Origin: Catalinimonas alkaloidigena
Lineage (GTDB): Bacteria; Bacteroidota; Bacteroidia; Cytophagales; Flexibacteraceae
Assembly: GCF_900100765.1 (NCBI RefSeq)
Contig: NZ_FNFO01000006.1
Coordinates: 124,001 to 188,000 of the forward strand
DNA: 64,000 nt
Direction of reading: 5' to 3'
Part shown: in pieces, positions 44,699 through 53,282 of the stretch
How positions within the stretch are numbered: the stretch's first letter is position 1
Layout of the letters: the number at the start of each line of letters is the position of its first letter
The notes under the pieces: generated by a model
What the model saw: only the letters and a program-made list of their open reading frames with translations
Told to the model about the DNA's origin: nothing
Database searches by the model: none
Made by a program: the position numbers and the translations under genes

Positions 44699-47374
44699 TC
44701 ATTCGCTGCGCAGGCCGTCGACCGGATTGGTCAGGGCCGCCCGGAGCGCCTGGTAGCTGATGGTCAGCAGCGCAATCAACAGTGCCGCCACACCCGCCCC
44801 GGCAAAGAGTTCCCAGCCCAGCTCCGTCGGGTAGGCAAAATTCTGCAACCAGCGGTGCATGGCGTACCACGCAATGGGCACGGCCAGCGCCAGGGAAAGC
44901 AGCACCAACCCCAGAAAATTCTGCGTCAGCAACCGGAAGATGCTCTGGAGCGAAGCACCCAACACCAGCCGGATCGAAATCTCTTTGGCCCGTTGTTCGG
45001 TCATGAACGCGGCCAGGGCAAACAAGCCCAGACAAGCGACCACGACGGCCAGTCCGGCAAACGCCGTAAAAATCAGCCCCGTGCGGCGCACGTCGTCGTA
45101 CATCCGGGCGAACTGTTCGTCGAGGAACGTGTAGCGCATCGGCTGGTAGGGCAGCAGGTTTTTCCAGACGCCTTCGATGGAGGCCAGCACGCGGGGCAGC
45201 TCGTTGGAACTGATTTTCACGGCCACAACCGACGGACTGTTACCCAGCCGCAGGCATAGCGGCTCGATGGCCTGCCGCATCGACTCAAAGTGAAAATCTT
45301 CGACCACGCCGATAATTTCCAGGTTCAGGTACCCGTTCGTGATGCGCTGCCCGAGGGGCTGTTTCAACCCCATCTCCCGGGCGAACGCCTGGTTGATCAC
45401 CACCGCCTGCGAATCGCTGGCCAGTTCGGGTGAGAAGTTCCGGCCTTCCAGCAGGTGCATGCCCATGGTGGAAATGTAGTCTTCATCGACGTTCCAGATT
45501 TGCCCCGGTGTTCCCGCTTCTTCCCGCTGTTTTCCTTCGCGGAAAAACGTGTTGCCGTTGCGCAGCATTCCCGATACCGGCAGAAAGTCGCTCACGGTCA
45601 CCGACCGCACGTCCGAAAGGCCGGTCAATTCTTGTTTGAACGTCTTGGTCTGGTCGCCCAGCGTCTGCGCCCCCTGAATCAGCACGACCTGGTCTTTGTC
45701 GAACCCGAGTTTTTTGTGGAGGATGTAGTGCATCTGCCGGTAGATGATGCCCGTCCCGATGATCAGCACAATCGAGATGGTGAATTGAAACACCACCAGC
45801 AGGTTTCGCAGGGGCGCACGACGGCTGCCCGCCCGCAGACTGCCTTTCAGCACCTGGATCGGCTGAAAAGACGACAGATAGAACGAAGGATAGAGCCCGG
45901 CCAGGGTTCCCACCAGCAACGCCCCGCCCAAAATGACCGGCACCAGCCACCACGCCTGCCACGGAAACAGGAGCGCTTTGCCGGCCATTTCGTTGAAGTA
46001 GGGCAGCACGCTCCACGCCAGCAGCAGTCCCAACACAAACGAGCAGACGGAAAAGAGAATCGATTCGGTCAGGAACTGGCTGATGAGGGCCCGGCGGTCG
46101 GAGCCCACCACTTTGCGCAGCCCCACTTCCATCGCGCGGTTGGCCGACTTGGCGGTCGAAAGGTTGATGAAGTTGATGCAGGCGATGAGCAGAATAAAGC
46201 CCGCAATGATGCCGAAGATCCACACCAGTTGGATGTCGCCGTGGGCCGTACGATCTCCAATGCCGTCGGAATACAGGTGCACGTCGGCGATGGGCTGCAA
46301 CACCAGATGCCCACTGGCGACCCGTTCTTCGATGTCCACCACGCCCTCTTCCCGCATCATCGGCACCACGTACTTGTCCATGATGCCCTTCGTCAGTTTC
46401 GGCGCCAGTGCTTCCGGATCGGTGCTAGGGCGCAGCTTTACGAAAGTGGTATAGTTGCTCGATCCCCAAGAGGTCTGTTCATCCTGCCAGAACTCGCGTC
46501 CCGTCATTGTCATCAGAAAATGGAAATCGAACTGCGAATTCGCAGGAAAGTCTTCGATCACGCCCCCGATGGTAAAAGGCTGGTCTTCGTTGTTGTTGAT
46601 GATCAGTTGCTTGCCAACGGGGTTCTGGTCAGGAAAGTACTCTTCGGCAATCTGCCGGGTAATCACGATCGACTGCGGTGTAGCCAGGGCCACTTCGCGC
46701 GTGCCGTACACCATGGGCAGTTGCAGCATGTCGAGCCACGCCTGGTCGACCCAGGCCAGTCCCCGTTCAAACTGGTTTTGCACCCGGTCGGCCGGGCGCA
46801 CTTCGCCGGTGCCCGCCCCGAACAGCTCGCTCGTGTTGAGCCGGCTGGCCTGTTCCACTTCCGGAAAATCGTCGAGCATGGCAGGCCCCATCGGCGCAGG
46901 AAAGGCCACCCCTTTCTGGATGGTTCCGTGGTCGTCGAACACCGCCACCACACGGTAGATTCGCTCGCCGTCGGGGTACTGGCGGTCGTAACTCAGCTCG
47001 TGTCGAATGAAGAGGGCAATGAGCAGACAGGCAGCGATGCCCAGGGCGAAGCCTCCGATTTTAACGGCGGAATACATCTTCTGGCGCAGCAGGTTCCGCC
47101 ACGCGACTTTCAGGTAATTTTTGAACATAGCGATACGAAAAGATAAGGTAGTCGTTGAATGATGTTGGCGAAGCGCACACGACCGGAGAAAGCCCAGCAC
47201 CTCCCACCAGTAGCGCCGCCGGGCCCGCTTTTCTCCGAGTAGCTGAGCCTGATAGGCAAACTCTTCGTGCAGGTCGCCCAGCATTTCTTCCAGCAGATCG
47301 GGCGGGCAGAACCAGGCCAGCAACCGGTCGGCGCGGCGGGGTGGTTGAATGGCGGAAGGAAGCGGCTTTTTCAT
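44699..47374 (-). CDS. Large ABC transporter permease (MacB/FtsX type), copy 1
   Basis: 891 residues. A cytoplasmic prefix of about 80 residues (PPRRADRLLAWFCPPDLLEE, GDLHEEFAYQ) is followed by a standard MacB-type permease: TM1 near 110, a large periplasmic domain, three helices, then a second periplasmic domain and a last trio ending TISYQALRAALTNPVDGLR. It contains RAKEISIRLVLGAS, the family coupling region. The prefix is the permease prefix domain found in PadR-linked Bacteroidota permeases. No ATPase gene is next to it. It closely parallels copy 2 (47396-50056) and the two look like a tandem duplication. The usual guess is peptide export or envelope stress; not proven. Confidence 0.9.
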   Translation of the reverse strand: MKKPLPSAIQPPRRADRLLAWFCPPDLLEEMLGDLHEEFAYQAQLLGEKRARRRYWWEVLGFLRSCALRQHHSTTTLSFRIAMFKNYLKVAWRNLLRQKMYSAVKIGGFALGIAACLLIALFIRHELSYDRQYPDGERIYRVVAVFDDHGTIQKGVAFPAPMGPAMLDDFPEVEQASRLNTSELFGAGTGEVRPADRVQNQFERGLAWVDQAWLDMLQLPMVYGTREVALATPQSIVITRQIAEEYFPDQNPVGKQLIINNNEDQPFTIGGVIEDFPANSQFDFHFLMTMTGREFWQDEQTSWGSSNYTTFVKLRPSTDPEALAPKLTKGIMDKYVVPMMREEGVVDIEERVASGHLVLQPIADVHLYSDGIGDRTAHGDIQLVWIFGIIAGFILLIACINFINLSTAKSANRAMEVGLRKVVGSDRRALISQFLTESILFSVCSFVLGLLLAWSVLPYFNEMAGKALLFPWQAWWLVPVILGGALLVGTLAGLYPSFYLSSFQPIQVLKGSLRAGSRRAPLRNLLVVFQFTISIVLIIGTGIIYRQMHYILHKKLGFDKDQVVLIQGAQTLGDQTKTFKQELTGLSDVRSVTVSDFLPVSGMLRNGNTFFREGKQREEAGTPGQIWNVDEDYISTMGMHLLEGRNFSPELASDSQAVVINQAFAREMGLKQPLGQRITNGYLNLEIIGVVEDFHFESMRQAIEPLCLRLGNSPSVVAVKISSNELPRVLASIEGVWKNLLPYQPMRYTFLDEQFARMYDDVRRTGLIFTAFAGLAVVVACLGLFALAAFMTEQRAKEISIRLVLGASLQSIFRLLTQNFLGLVLLSLALAVPIAWYAMHRWLQNFAYPTELGWELFAGAGVAALLIALLTISYQALRAALTNPVDGLRSE

Positions 47375-47395
47375 TGGATGGAGGTCATGAAGACA

Positions 47396-50056
47396 TCACT
47401 CGCTGCGCAGTCCGTCAACGGGATTGGCTAGGGCGGCTTTGATCGTCTGGTAACTCACCGTCAGCATCGCGATGGCCAGCACCAGCGGCAACAGGAAGTA
47501 CCACCCACTCAGGTCGACACGGAACGGATAGGTGTCCAGCCAGCGGTGCATGAGCAGATACGCCAGCGGAATGGCCAGCACGCTGCCCAGCAGGATCAGC
47601 AGGACAAACTCCCGCGAGAGCAGCGAGACGATGTGCCCGACCGACGCGCCTAGCACCTTGCGCACCCCGATCTCTTTCGTGCGCTGCACCGTGGTAAACG
47701 CGGCCAACCCGAACAACCCGAGACAGGCGACGAAGATGGCCAGGCCCGCAAACCAGGTAAAGACCCGCCCGAACAGTTGGTCGGATTCGTACTGCCGGTT
47801 AAAAAACTCGTCGAGAAAGAAGTAGTCGAACGGATTGCCGGGAAAGAACTGTTGCCACTCCTGTTGAATGCTTTCCAGCGTGGTGGGTAAGTCGTCAGTT
47901 TTGATTTTGAGTGCGTAGAAATTAGTAGGGCTCGGATCGAGTCGAAATACGATGGGGGCTTGGGTATACTTGAGGGCCATCTGGTGGTAATCGGCCAGTA
48001 CGCCGACCACCTGAAGAGTGTCGCCTCCACCGACGTTCACCCATTCGCCCAGAGCCTCTTCCGGTGTGTCGTACAACAACATTTTTGTGGCAGCTGCATT
48101 CAACAACACGCCGCCACTGTCGGAAGGAAAATCCAGCGAAAAATTGCGCCCTGCCGTCAGCTTCAACCCGAAAGCGGGCACGTAATCGTAATCGATGCCG
48201 ACGGTGTAAACGGTAATGATCCCCTCCGGCCCGCCGCTGATTCGCTTGAGGATATTGGTCCAGAAAATTTCGTCGCCGGGTACGTTGCTGGCGGCCGTGA
48301 TGCTGCTGACCCCGGCCTTCCGTATCATTTCATCCTTGAATGCATGGAGCGTCCCAGTGTAGGTCGAATCCGTACTACCTACCCCTTTCAAGACCAGGGT
48401 TTGCTCAATGTCAATGCCGAGGTCTTGCTGGAGCATGAACTGGATCTGCTTGAAAACAACCCCTGTGCCGGCGATCAGCGCCACGGAGGCCCCGAACTGA
48501 AACACGACCAAGGCTTTCCGTAACCGAGTTCCACCCGAAGAAGTGGTGAGTTTGCCTTTGAGCACCTTGACGGGTTGGAACGACGAGAGCATGAGGGCCG
48601 GGTAGAAACCTGACAACAGCGCACCGACCAGAAACAAGGCTCCTAGTACCAGCCAGAACTGGGGTTGGGTAAAAACATGCGCCGCCAGCGGCTGTCCCGT
48701 CAGGGTGGCCAGGTGCGGCAACGCCACGACGACGATCCCCACCGCCACTATCGTAGCCACCACATTAACGACGACGCTTTCGAGTAGGAACTGGGCCATG
48801 AGTTGGTTGCGGATGGCGCCTACCGCTTTGCGGATGCCGACTTCGCGGGCGCGTTCCATGGCGCGGGCTGTTGAGAGGTTCACGTAATTGATCCACGCGA
48901 TCACCAGGATAAAGCCGGCAATGATGAGAAGAAAGTAGACCGCATGTCCGTTGCCCTGTTCGTCCGGTTCTGATTCTTGTACCAGGTTAGAATAGAGATG
49001 GATGTCGGTCAAAGGCTGGAGGACAAAGGCTTCGCGCACGTTGTACTTCGTCCAGTCTTCCTGCCGTTCCTTTTCCAGCCATGCATCCCATTTGGCCTGA
49101 AGTTGGGCCGGATCGGTCTGCGGATCAAGCAGCACGTAGGTGTTGAAGTCGTACGGTCCCCAAGCTATCTCCGAGCCATTTTCCGTCTTTTCGTTGAGGG
49201 TCTGGTAGGAAATCAGGAAATCAAACTTGATATGCGAATTGGGTGGGAGGTCCCGCATCACCCCCGTCACTTGTAAGGCGTCGCCATCCTGCCAAGTAAG
49301 CGTCTCGCCCATCGGGTCTTCGTCGCCGAAATACCGTTTGGCGGCCGACTGCGAAATCACCACTTTCCCAAACCCTTCCAGCGCGGTCGCGGGATCACCC
49401 TCCTCCAACGGCAGGTTAAACAAGGTCAGGGCCGACGGCGTGGCGATCTGCATCTTCTTCTCCCGAAAAGCAACCAACTTCCCGTCCTTTTTCTGGTACG
49501 TCATAATGCCATTGATCGGGTAGAACCGAGCATAGTCTTTCACTTCCGGAAAGTTGTTTTTGAGTGCTGGCCCTACCGCAGGAACGGCTGCCGCACTGGC
49601 CACGATCTCCTGATCCCCCTGGGAAACGAAATACGTAACCCGATAAATCTGATCGGCCTCCGGATGGAAACGGTCGTAACTAAGTTCGTACCGGACGTAG
49701 GCGAGGATGAGCAAACAGCCCGCCATGCCGATGGCGACACCCGCAATGTTGATGAAGGTAAATACGCGGTTCTTCTGGAGATGGCGGAAGGCGATTATCA
49801 GGTAGTTTTTTAACATGGCGATAGAGAGGTTTGAGGTCGTACCGGTCGTTTTTCGTCGGAGAGCAAAGAGTCGGATAAAGCCCAGCACGTCCCACCAGTA
49901 GCGTCGGCGGGCGCGTTTTTCGCCGATCCGTTGGACCTGGTAAGCAAACTCTTCGTGCAGATCACCCTGCACCTCTTCGAGCAGGTCGGCTGAACAGAAC
50001 CAGGCCAGCAACCGGTCGGCGCGGCGGGGCGGCCTTTCGTGGGATGGCATATTCAT
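47396..50056 (-). CDS. Large ABC transporter permease (MacB/FtsX type), copy 2
   Basis: 886 residues from the ATG at 50056, which overlaps the padR TGA (ATGA, 50053-50056); longer frames would start inside padR. The N-terminal prefix PPRRADRLLAWFCSADLLEE and GDLHEEFAYQ match copy 1 almost exactly. The body has the same membrane plan (TIVQRTKEIGVRKVLGASVGH coupling block, final PVDGLRSE). Gap to copy 1 is 21 bases, so padR, copy 2 and copy 1 form one operon. ATP hydrolysis must come from an ATPase encoded elsewhere if these are transport subunits. Confidence 0.9.
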   Translation of the reverse strand: MNMPSHERPPRRADRLLAWFCSADLLEEVQGDLHEEFAYQVQRIGEKRARRRYWWDVLGFIRLFALRRKTTGTTSNLSIAMLKNYLIIAFRHLQKNRVFTFINIAGVAIGMAGCLLILAYVRYELSYDRFHPEADQIYRVTYFVSQGDQEIVASAAAVPAVGPALKNNFPEVKDYARFYPINGIMTYQKKDGKLVAFREKKMQIATPSALTLFNLPLEEGDPATALEGFGKVVISQSAAKRYFGDEDPMGETLTWQDGDALQVTGVMRDLPPNSHIKFDFLISYQTLNEKTENGSEIAWGPYDFNTYVLLDPQTDPAQLQAKWDAWLEKERQEDWTKYNVREAFVLQPLTDIHLYSNLVQESEPDEQGNGHAVYFLLIIAGFILVIAWINYVNLSTARAMERAREVGIRKAVGAIRNQLMAQFLLESVVVNVVATIVAVGIVVVALPHLATLTGQPLAAHVFTQPQFWLVLGALFLVGALLSGFYPALMLSSFQPVKVLKGKLTTSSGGTRLRKALVVFQFGASVALIAGTGVVFKQIQFMLQQDLGIDIEQTLVLKGVGSTDSTYTGTLHAFKDEMIRKAGVSSITAASNVPGDEIFWTNILKRISGGPEGIITVYTVGIDYDYVPAFGLKLTAGRNFSLDFPSDSGGVLLNAAATKMLLYDTPEEALGEWVNVGGGDTLQVVGVLADYHQMALKYTQAPIVFRLDPSPTNFYALKIKTDDLPTTLESIQQEWQQFFPGNPFDYFFLDEFFNRQYESDQLFGRVFTWFAGLAIFVACLGLFGLAAFTTVQRTKEIGVRKVLGASVGHIVSLLSREFVLLILLGSVLAIPLAYLLMHRWLDTYPFRVDLSGWYFLLPLVLAIAMLTVSYQTIKAALANPVDGLRSE

Positions 50057-50400
50057 CGGCTGACGGCGGGGGTGGCGGTAGCGGGTCCGGAGGTGCCGGG
50101 AAGCAGGCTCCACAAGTGCAGCCGGATCTCTTTGATTTCGGTCAGGGTCTTTTGCCCGTAGAGCGTAATGGCGAACAAGCGCTTGCGGCGGCCGCCGCGC
50201 TCGGCCGTGGCGTCGCCCATGTGCGAACGGACCATGCTCTTTTTTTCCAGCCGGTGCAGCGCGGCGTGGACCTGGTTGAGCCGCACGCTGCGGCCCGTCT
50301 GGGTTTCGATTTCGCGGGTGATGCTGACGCCGTACCCCTCGCCGTCGAGAGCGGCCACGGTGAGCAACACGATTTCTTCAAATTCGCCTAAATATGCCAT
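50053..50400 (-). CDS. PadR family transcription regulator
   Basis: 115 residues. Winged helix with YLGEFEEIVLLTVAALDGEGYGVSI, then RLNQVHAALHRLEKKSMVRSHMG and GRRKRLFAITLYGQKTL, the core PadR pattern. The C-terminal helix is short. The start at 50400 gives the conserved MAYLGEFEE beginning. It is the first gene of the permease operon and overlaps it by 4 bases, which suggests it controls these permeases, perhaps as a ligand-sensing repressor. No operator could be recognised with confidence. Confidence 0.92.
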   Translation of the reverse strand: MAYLGEFEEIVLLTVAALDGEGYGVSITREIETQTGRSVRLNQVHAALHRLEKKSMVRSHMGDATAERGGRRKRLFAITLYGQKTLTEIKEIRLHLWSLLPGTSGPATATPAVSR

Positions 50401-50611
50401 GAGGTACCGGCCTGAGAATATGTTCCAGTTTTGCTGATCAAATCCGCTGCCAAAAATCAAAACCGGGGTTTCGTGGCGTTCCGGGCGGGTATGCGACCGC
50501 TCGTTTCCGGTAGCTGTTCGGATCTGAACGCTCCTGTTGCGAAATCGAACAGTGATCGGATGCGGTACGACGGATAAAATCCCGCTACTTTGGCGGCAGA
50601 TTTAAGAGCAC

Positions 50612-51169
50612 ATGGAAATTCGCCTGGCACACACGCAACGGGATCTGGAGGGGATTCTGAACTTGCAACGCCTCAACCTGCCGGCCGCCCTTTCGTCCGA
50701 AGAACTGGCGCAACAGGGCTTTGTCACGGTGCAGCACGACCTGCCGTTGTTACAACGGATGCACGCCGCCGCGCCCAGTGTCGTCGCCGTCGACGACGCC
50801 GGTGAGGTAGTCAGCTATTGTCTTGCGATGCTGCCCGCATTTCGGGACGATGTTCCGGTGCTGCGCCCCATGTTTCAGTTGCTGGACGGGCTTTCGTTTC
50901 AGAACGAACGGCTGGGCGATACGACCTACCTCGTGTGCGGACAGGTCTGCGTAGGAAAGCCGGTGCGTGGCCAGGGAGCGTTCGACCGGATGTACGCGCA
51001 CCTGCAGGCCCAGTACCAACTGCAGTTTCGGTATATGGTCACGGAAATTGCCGCCCGCAACGCACGGTCGCTGCGCGCACACGCCCGGGTCGGCTTCGTG
51101 CCGTTTCACCGGTACACGGCCCCCGACGGCGAGGTCTGGGACATTGTGGGATGGGATTGGCTTACGTAA
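50612..51169 (+). CDS. GNAT family N-acetyltransferase
   Basis: 185 residues. The acetyl-CoA motif A region reads YLVCGQVCVGKPVRGQGAF, with the RGQG turn, then FDRMYAHLQAQY and VTEIAARNARSLRAHARVGF, where ARNARSLRAHARVGF is motif B. Substrate unknown. The stop TAA lies within the 8-base palindrome TTACGTAA (51162-51169) that also carries the cysM stop on the other strand. Confidence 0.9.
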   Translation: MEIRLAHTQRDLEGILNLQRLNLPAALSSEELAQQGFVTVQHDLPLLQRMHAAAPSVVAVDDAGEVVSYCLAMLPAFRDDVPVLRPMFQLLDGLSFQNERLGDTTYLVCGQVCVGKPVRGQGAFDRMYAHLQAQYQLQFRYMVTEIAARNARSLRAHARVGFVPFHRYTAPDGEVWDIVGWDWLT

Positions 51170-52040
51170 ACAGGTCGGAGCTGAGGTAGCGGTCGCCCCG
51201 GTCACAGACGATGAAAACGATTACGCCCTGGTCGATTTCGTTCGCGATTTGCAGAGCCGCGTAAAGCGCGCCCCCACTGCTCATGCCCGCCAGAATGCCC
51301 TCTTCCTTCGCCAGGCGTTTGGTGTACGTCCGGGCATCTTCTTCGCGTACGTCGATTACCCGATCGACACGATCCGGCTCAAAAATCTTGGGTAAATAGT
51401 CGGGGCTCCAGCGCCGGATGCCGGGAATGCACGACCCGTCGGTGGGTTGCGTCCCTACGATCTGCACCGCCGGATTTTGTTCTTTCAGGTAACGCGACAC
51501 ACCCATGATGGTGCCCGTCGTGCCCATCGCCGACACAAAATGCGTCACCTGCCCGTCGGTATCGCGCCAGATTTCGGGGCCGGTGGTGCGGTAGTGGGCG
51601 GCGTAGTTATCGGCGTTGGCAAACTGATTCAGCATGAAGTAGCCTTCGTCGCGTGCCATCTGTTCGGCCAGTTCCCGCGAGTATTCAATGGTTTGGGCGG
51701 CGGGCGTCAGGACGACCTTGGCGCCGTAGGCCTCCATCGCCAGCACCCGCTCGCGGGTGGAGTTGTCGGGCATGATGAGCGTCATGTCCAGGCCCAGGAT
51801 GCGGGCGATCATCGCGAGCGCAATGCCCGTATTGCCGCTGGTCGCTTCCACCAGTGGGTCGCCTACCTTGATTTCCCCCCGGTCCAACGCGCCCTTGATC
51901 ATCCCGTAAGCCGCCCGGTCTTTTACGCTTCCGCCGGGGTTGTTCCCTTCCAGTTTGCCCAAAAGCGTAACGTTTTTCTTGACAGGAATGACTTGCAGTT
52001 CCACCAGCGGGGTATTTCCGATCAGGTCGGCGAGTTTCAT
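51162..52040 (-). CDS. cysM: Cysteine synthase B
   Basis: 292 residues. Makes cysteine from O-acetylserine and sulfide (CysM can also use thiosulfate). The PLP lysine is K40 in GGSVKDRAAYGM and the phosphate loop is TSGNTGIAL. The substrate loop region is NPLVELQ-like (NTPLVELQVIP at 9-19). The shorter length and the GDPLVEATSGNTG block favour CysM over CysK, though exact class cannot be proven by eye. It lies 144 bases downstream of cysE on the same strand, so the two give a complete serine-to-cysteine route. Confidence 0.93.
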   Translation of the reverse strand: MKLADLIGNTPLVELQVIPVKKNVTLLGKLEGNNPGGSVKDRAAYGMIKGALDRGEIKVGDPLVEATSGNTGIALAMIARILGLDMTLIMPDNSTRERVLAMEAYGAKVVLTPAAQTIEYSRELAEQMARDEGYFMLNQFANADNYAAHYRTTGPEIWRDTDGQVTHFVSAMGTTGTIMGVSRYLKEQNPAVQIVGTQPTDGSCIPGIRRWSPDYLPKIFEPDRVDRVIDVREEDARTYTKRLAKEEGILAGMSSGGALYAALQIANEIDQGVIVFIVCDRGDRYLSSDLFT

Positions 52041-52184
52041 AGGGAATGGGGGAATGAGAGAATGACTGAATGAGTGAATAGGCGCAGGGCACAGAGCGTA
52101 GGAAGAGTTATGAGTTAAAAGTGATGAGTTAAGAAACAGCGTCGTTTCAAACTTTGAGCTTTGAGCTTTGAACTTTAAACTCCT
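52041..52184. repeat. Degenerate short tandem repeats between cysE and cysM
   Basis: Three tracts follow one another: GAATGAGA/GAATGACT/GAATGAGT units (about 52044-52080), GAGTTATGAGTTAAAAGTGATGAG (about 52107-52132) and TTTGAGC/TTTGAGC/TTTGAAC/TTTAAAC heptamers (about 52153-52182). These are low-complexity, imperfect repeats typical of nothing coding. A related TTTGAAC/TTAAACT tract is at 55385-55431. Confidence 0.7.
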
Positions 52185-53012
52185 TTAACTGGTCTTGAAA
52201 ATGATCAGGTCAGTGTCCTGCGTCACGTCGTTGTACATTTTGGCCTGGTAGTAGATTTTGGAGTGCGGCGTCACGCTGCGTGTCAGCCAGACGTTCCCAC
52301 CGATCACGCTGTGGTGCCCGATCACCGTATTGCCCCCCAGAATCGTCGCGCCCGCGTAGATCACCACGTGGTCTTCGATGGTGGGGTGACGTTTTACGGC
52401 CGCATCGGCTTTGTTGACGCTCAGCGCCCCCAGCGTGACGTTCTGGTAAATCTTGACGTGGTTGCCGATGACGGCCGTTTCGCCGATCACAATACCGGTG
52501 CCGTGGTCGATGCAAAAGTGCGTCCCGATCTGGGCCGACGGATGGATGTCGATGCCGGTTTTGCTGTGGGCGTATTCCGTGATGATGCGCGGCAGGTCTT
52601 CAACCCCCAGCAAATACAACTGATGCGCGAACCGATAGGCCGCAATGGCATAAAAACCCGGATAGGTCCGAATTACCTGACTGCGGTTGGTCGCTGCCGG
52701 ATCGCCCGAAAAAATGCCGGTCACGTCGTCTTGCAGCGTGTCGTACAGGGCCGGTACAGCCTCGAAAAATGCCTGCGTCACGTCCGATACCTGCGCAGCC
52801 TGCGGCGTCTGTTGCAGAAGGCGATCCAGGTCTTTCTGCAATTTGTCGATCAGCGTGGCAAACTCCGCTTCCGACAGATGCGCCAACTGCGTGAAGTCGG
52901 CGAAGAGCGCGCCAAGCAACGTATCGAAGAAGGAAGCCACATCGGCGGGCGACGGGCACGTGGTGCACACCTGGTGGGTGGCGTAAATTTTCTTTAGAAA
53001 TTGGGCATCCAT
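52185..53012 (-). CDS. cysE: Serine O-acetyltransferase
   Basis: 275 residues from the ATG at 53012 (an earlier in-frame start at 53051 adds 13 residues with no conserved character). It makes O-acetylserine, the substrate of CysM. The left-handed beta-helix has the hexapeptide pattern GIDIHPSAQIG, CIDHGTGIVIGETAVIG and YQNVTLGA, with the catalytic His in IDHGTG. The long helical N-terminal part is typical of the EpsC/plant-type branch. It probably leads an operon with cysM. Confidence 0.94.
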   Translation of the reverse strand: MDAQFLKKIYATHQVCTTCPSPADVASFFDTLLGALFADFTQLAHLSEAEFATLIDKLQKDLDRLLQQTPQAAQVSDVTQAFFEAVPALYDTLQDDVTGIFSGDPAATNRSQVIRTYPGFYAIAAYRFAHQLYLLGVEDLPRIITEYAHSKTGIDIHPSAQIGTHFCIDHGTGIVIGETAVIGNHVKIYQNVTLGALSVNKADAAVKRHPTIEDHVVIYAGATILGGNTVIGHHSVIGGNVWLTRSVTPHSKIYYQAKMYNDVTQDTDLIIFKTS

Positions 53013-53223
53013 ACCGCAGGAAATTGAGAAGCTATCACCCGGCACCTTCATGCAACGGGAAGAAACCGGGCCAAATTACGGATTTTGCCTCTTCCCAAGG
53101 TGAAATGGTGCTTTGTTAACGCAGAAGAAGTCGGATGTGTTCTCTCGGGGTTTGATGAAAAGCAAAATCCCCCACCCGGCTTGCTTCTCACATCATCAGC
53201 CTAAGGAGTACCTCCTGGGGCGA

Positions 53224-53259
53224 TAAAAATCAGCCACCGCATCGGAGACACGGTGGCTG
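53224..53259 (-). terminator. Terminator after the GH127 gene
   Basis: CAGCCACCG and CGGTGGCTG form a perfect 9-base stem (53231-53239 and 53251-53259), followed on the minus strand by ATTTTTA. Confidence 0.85.
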
Positions 53260-53282
53260 TGCAAGAGTATACATGAAGACGG

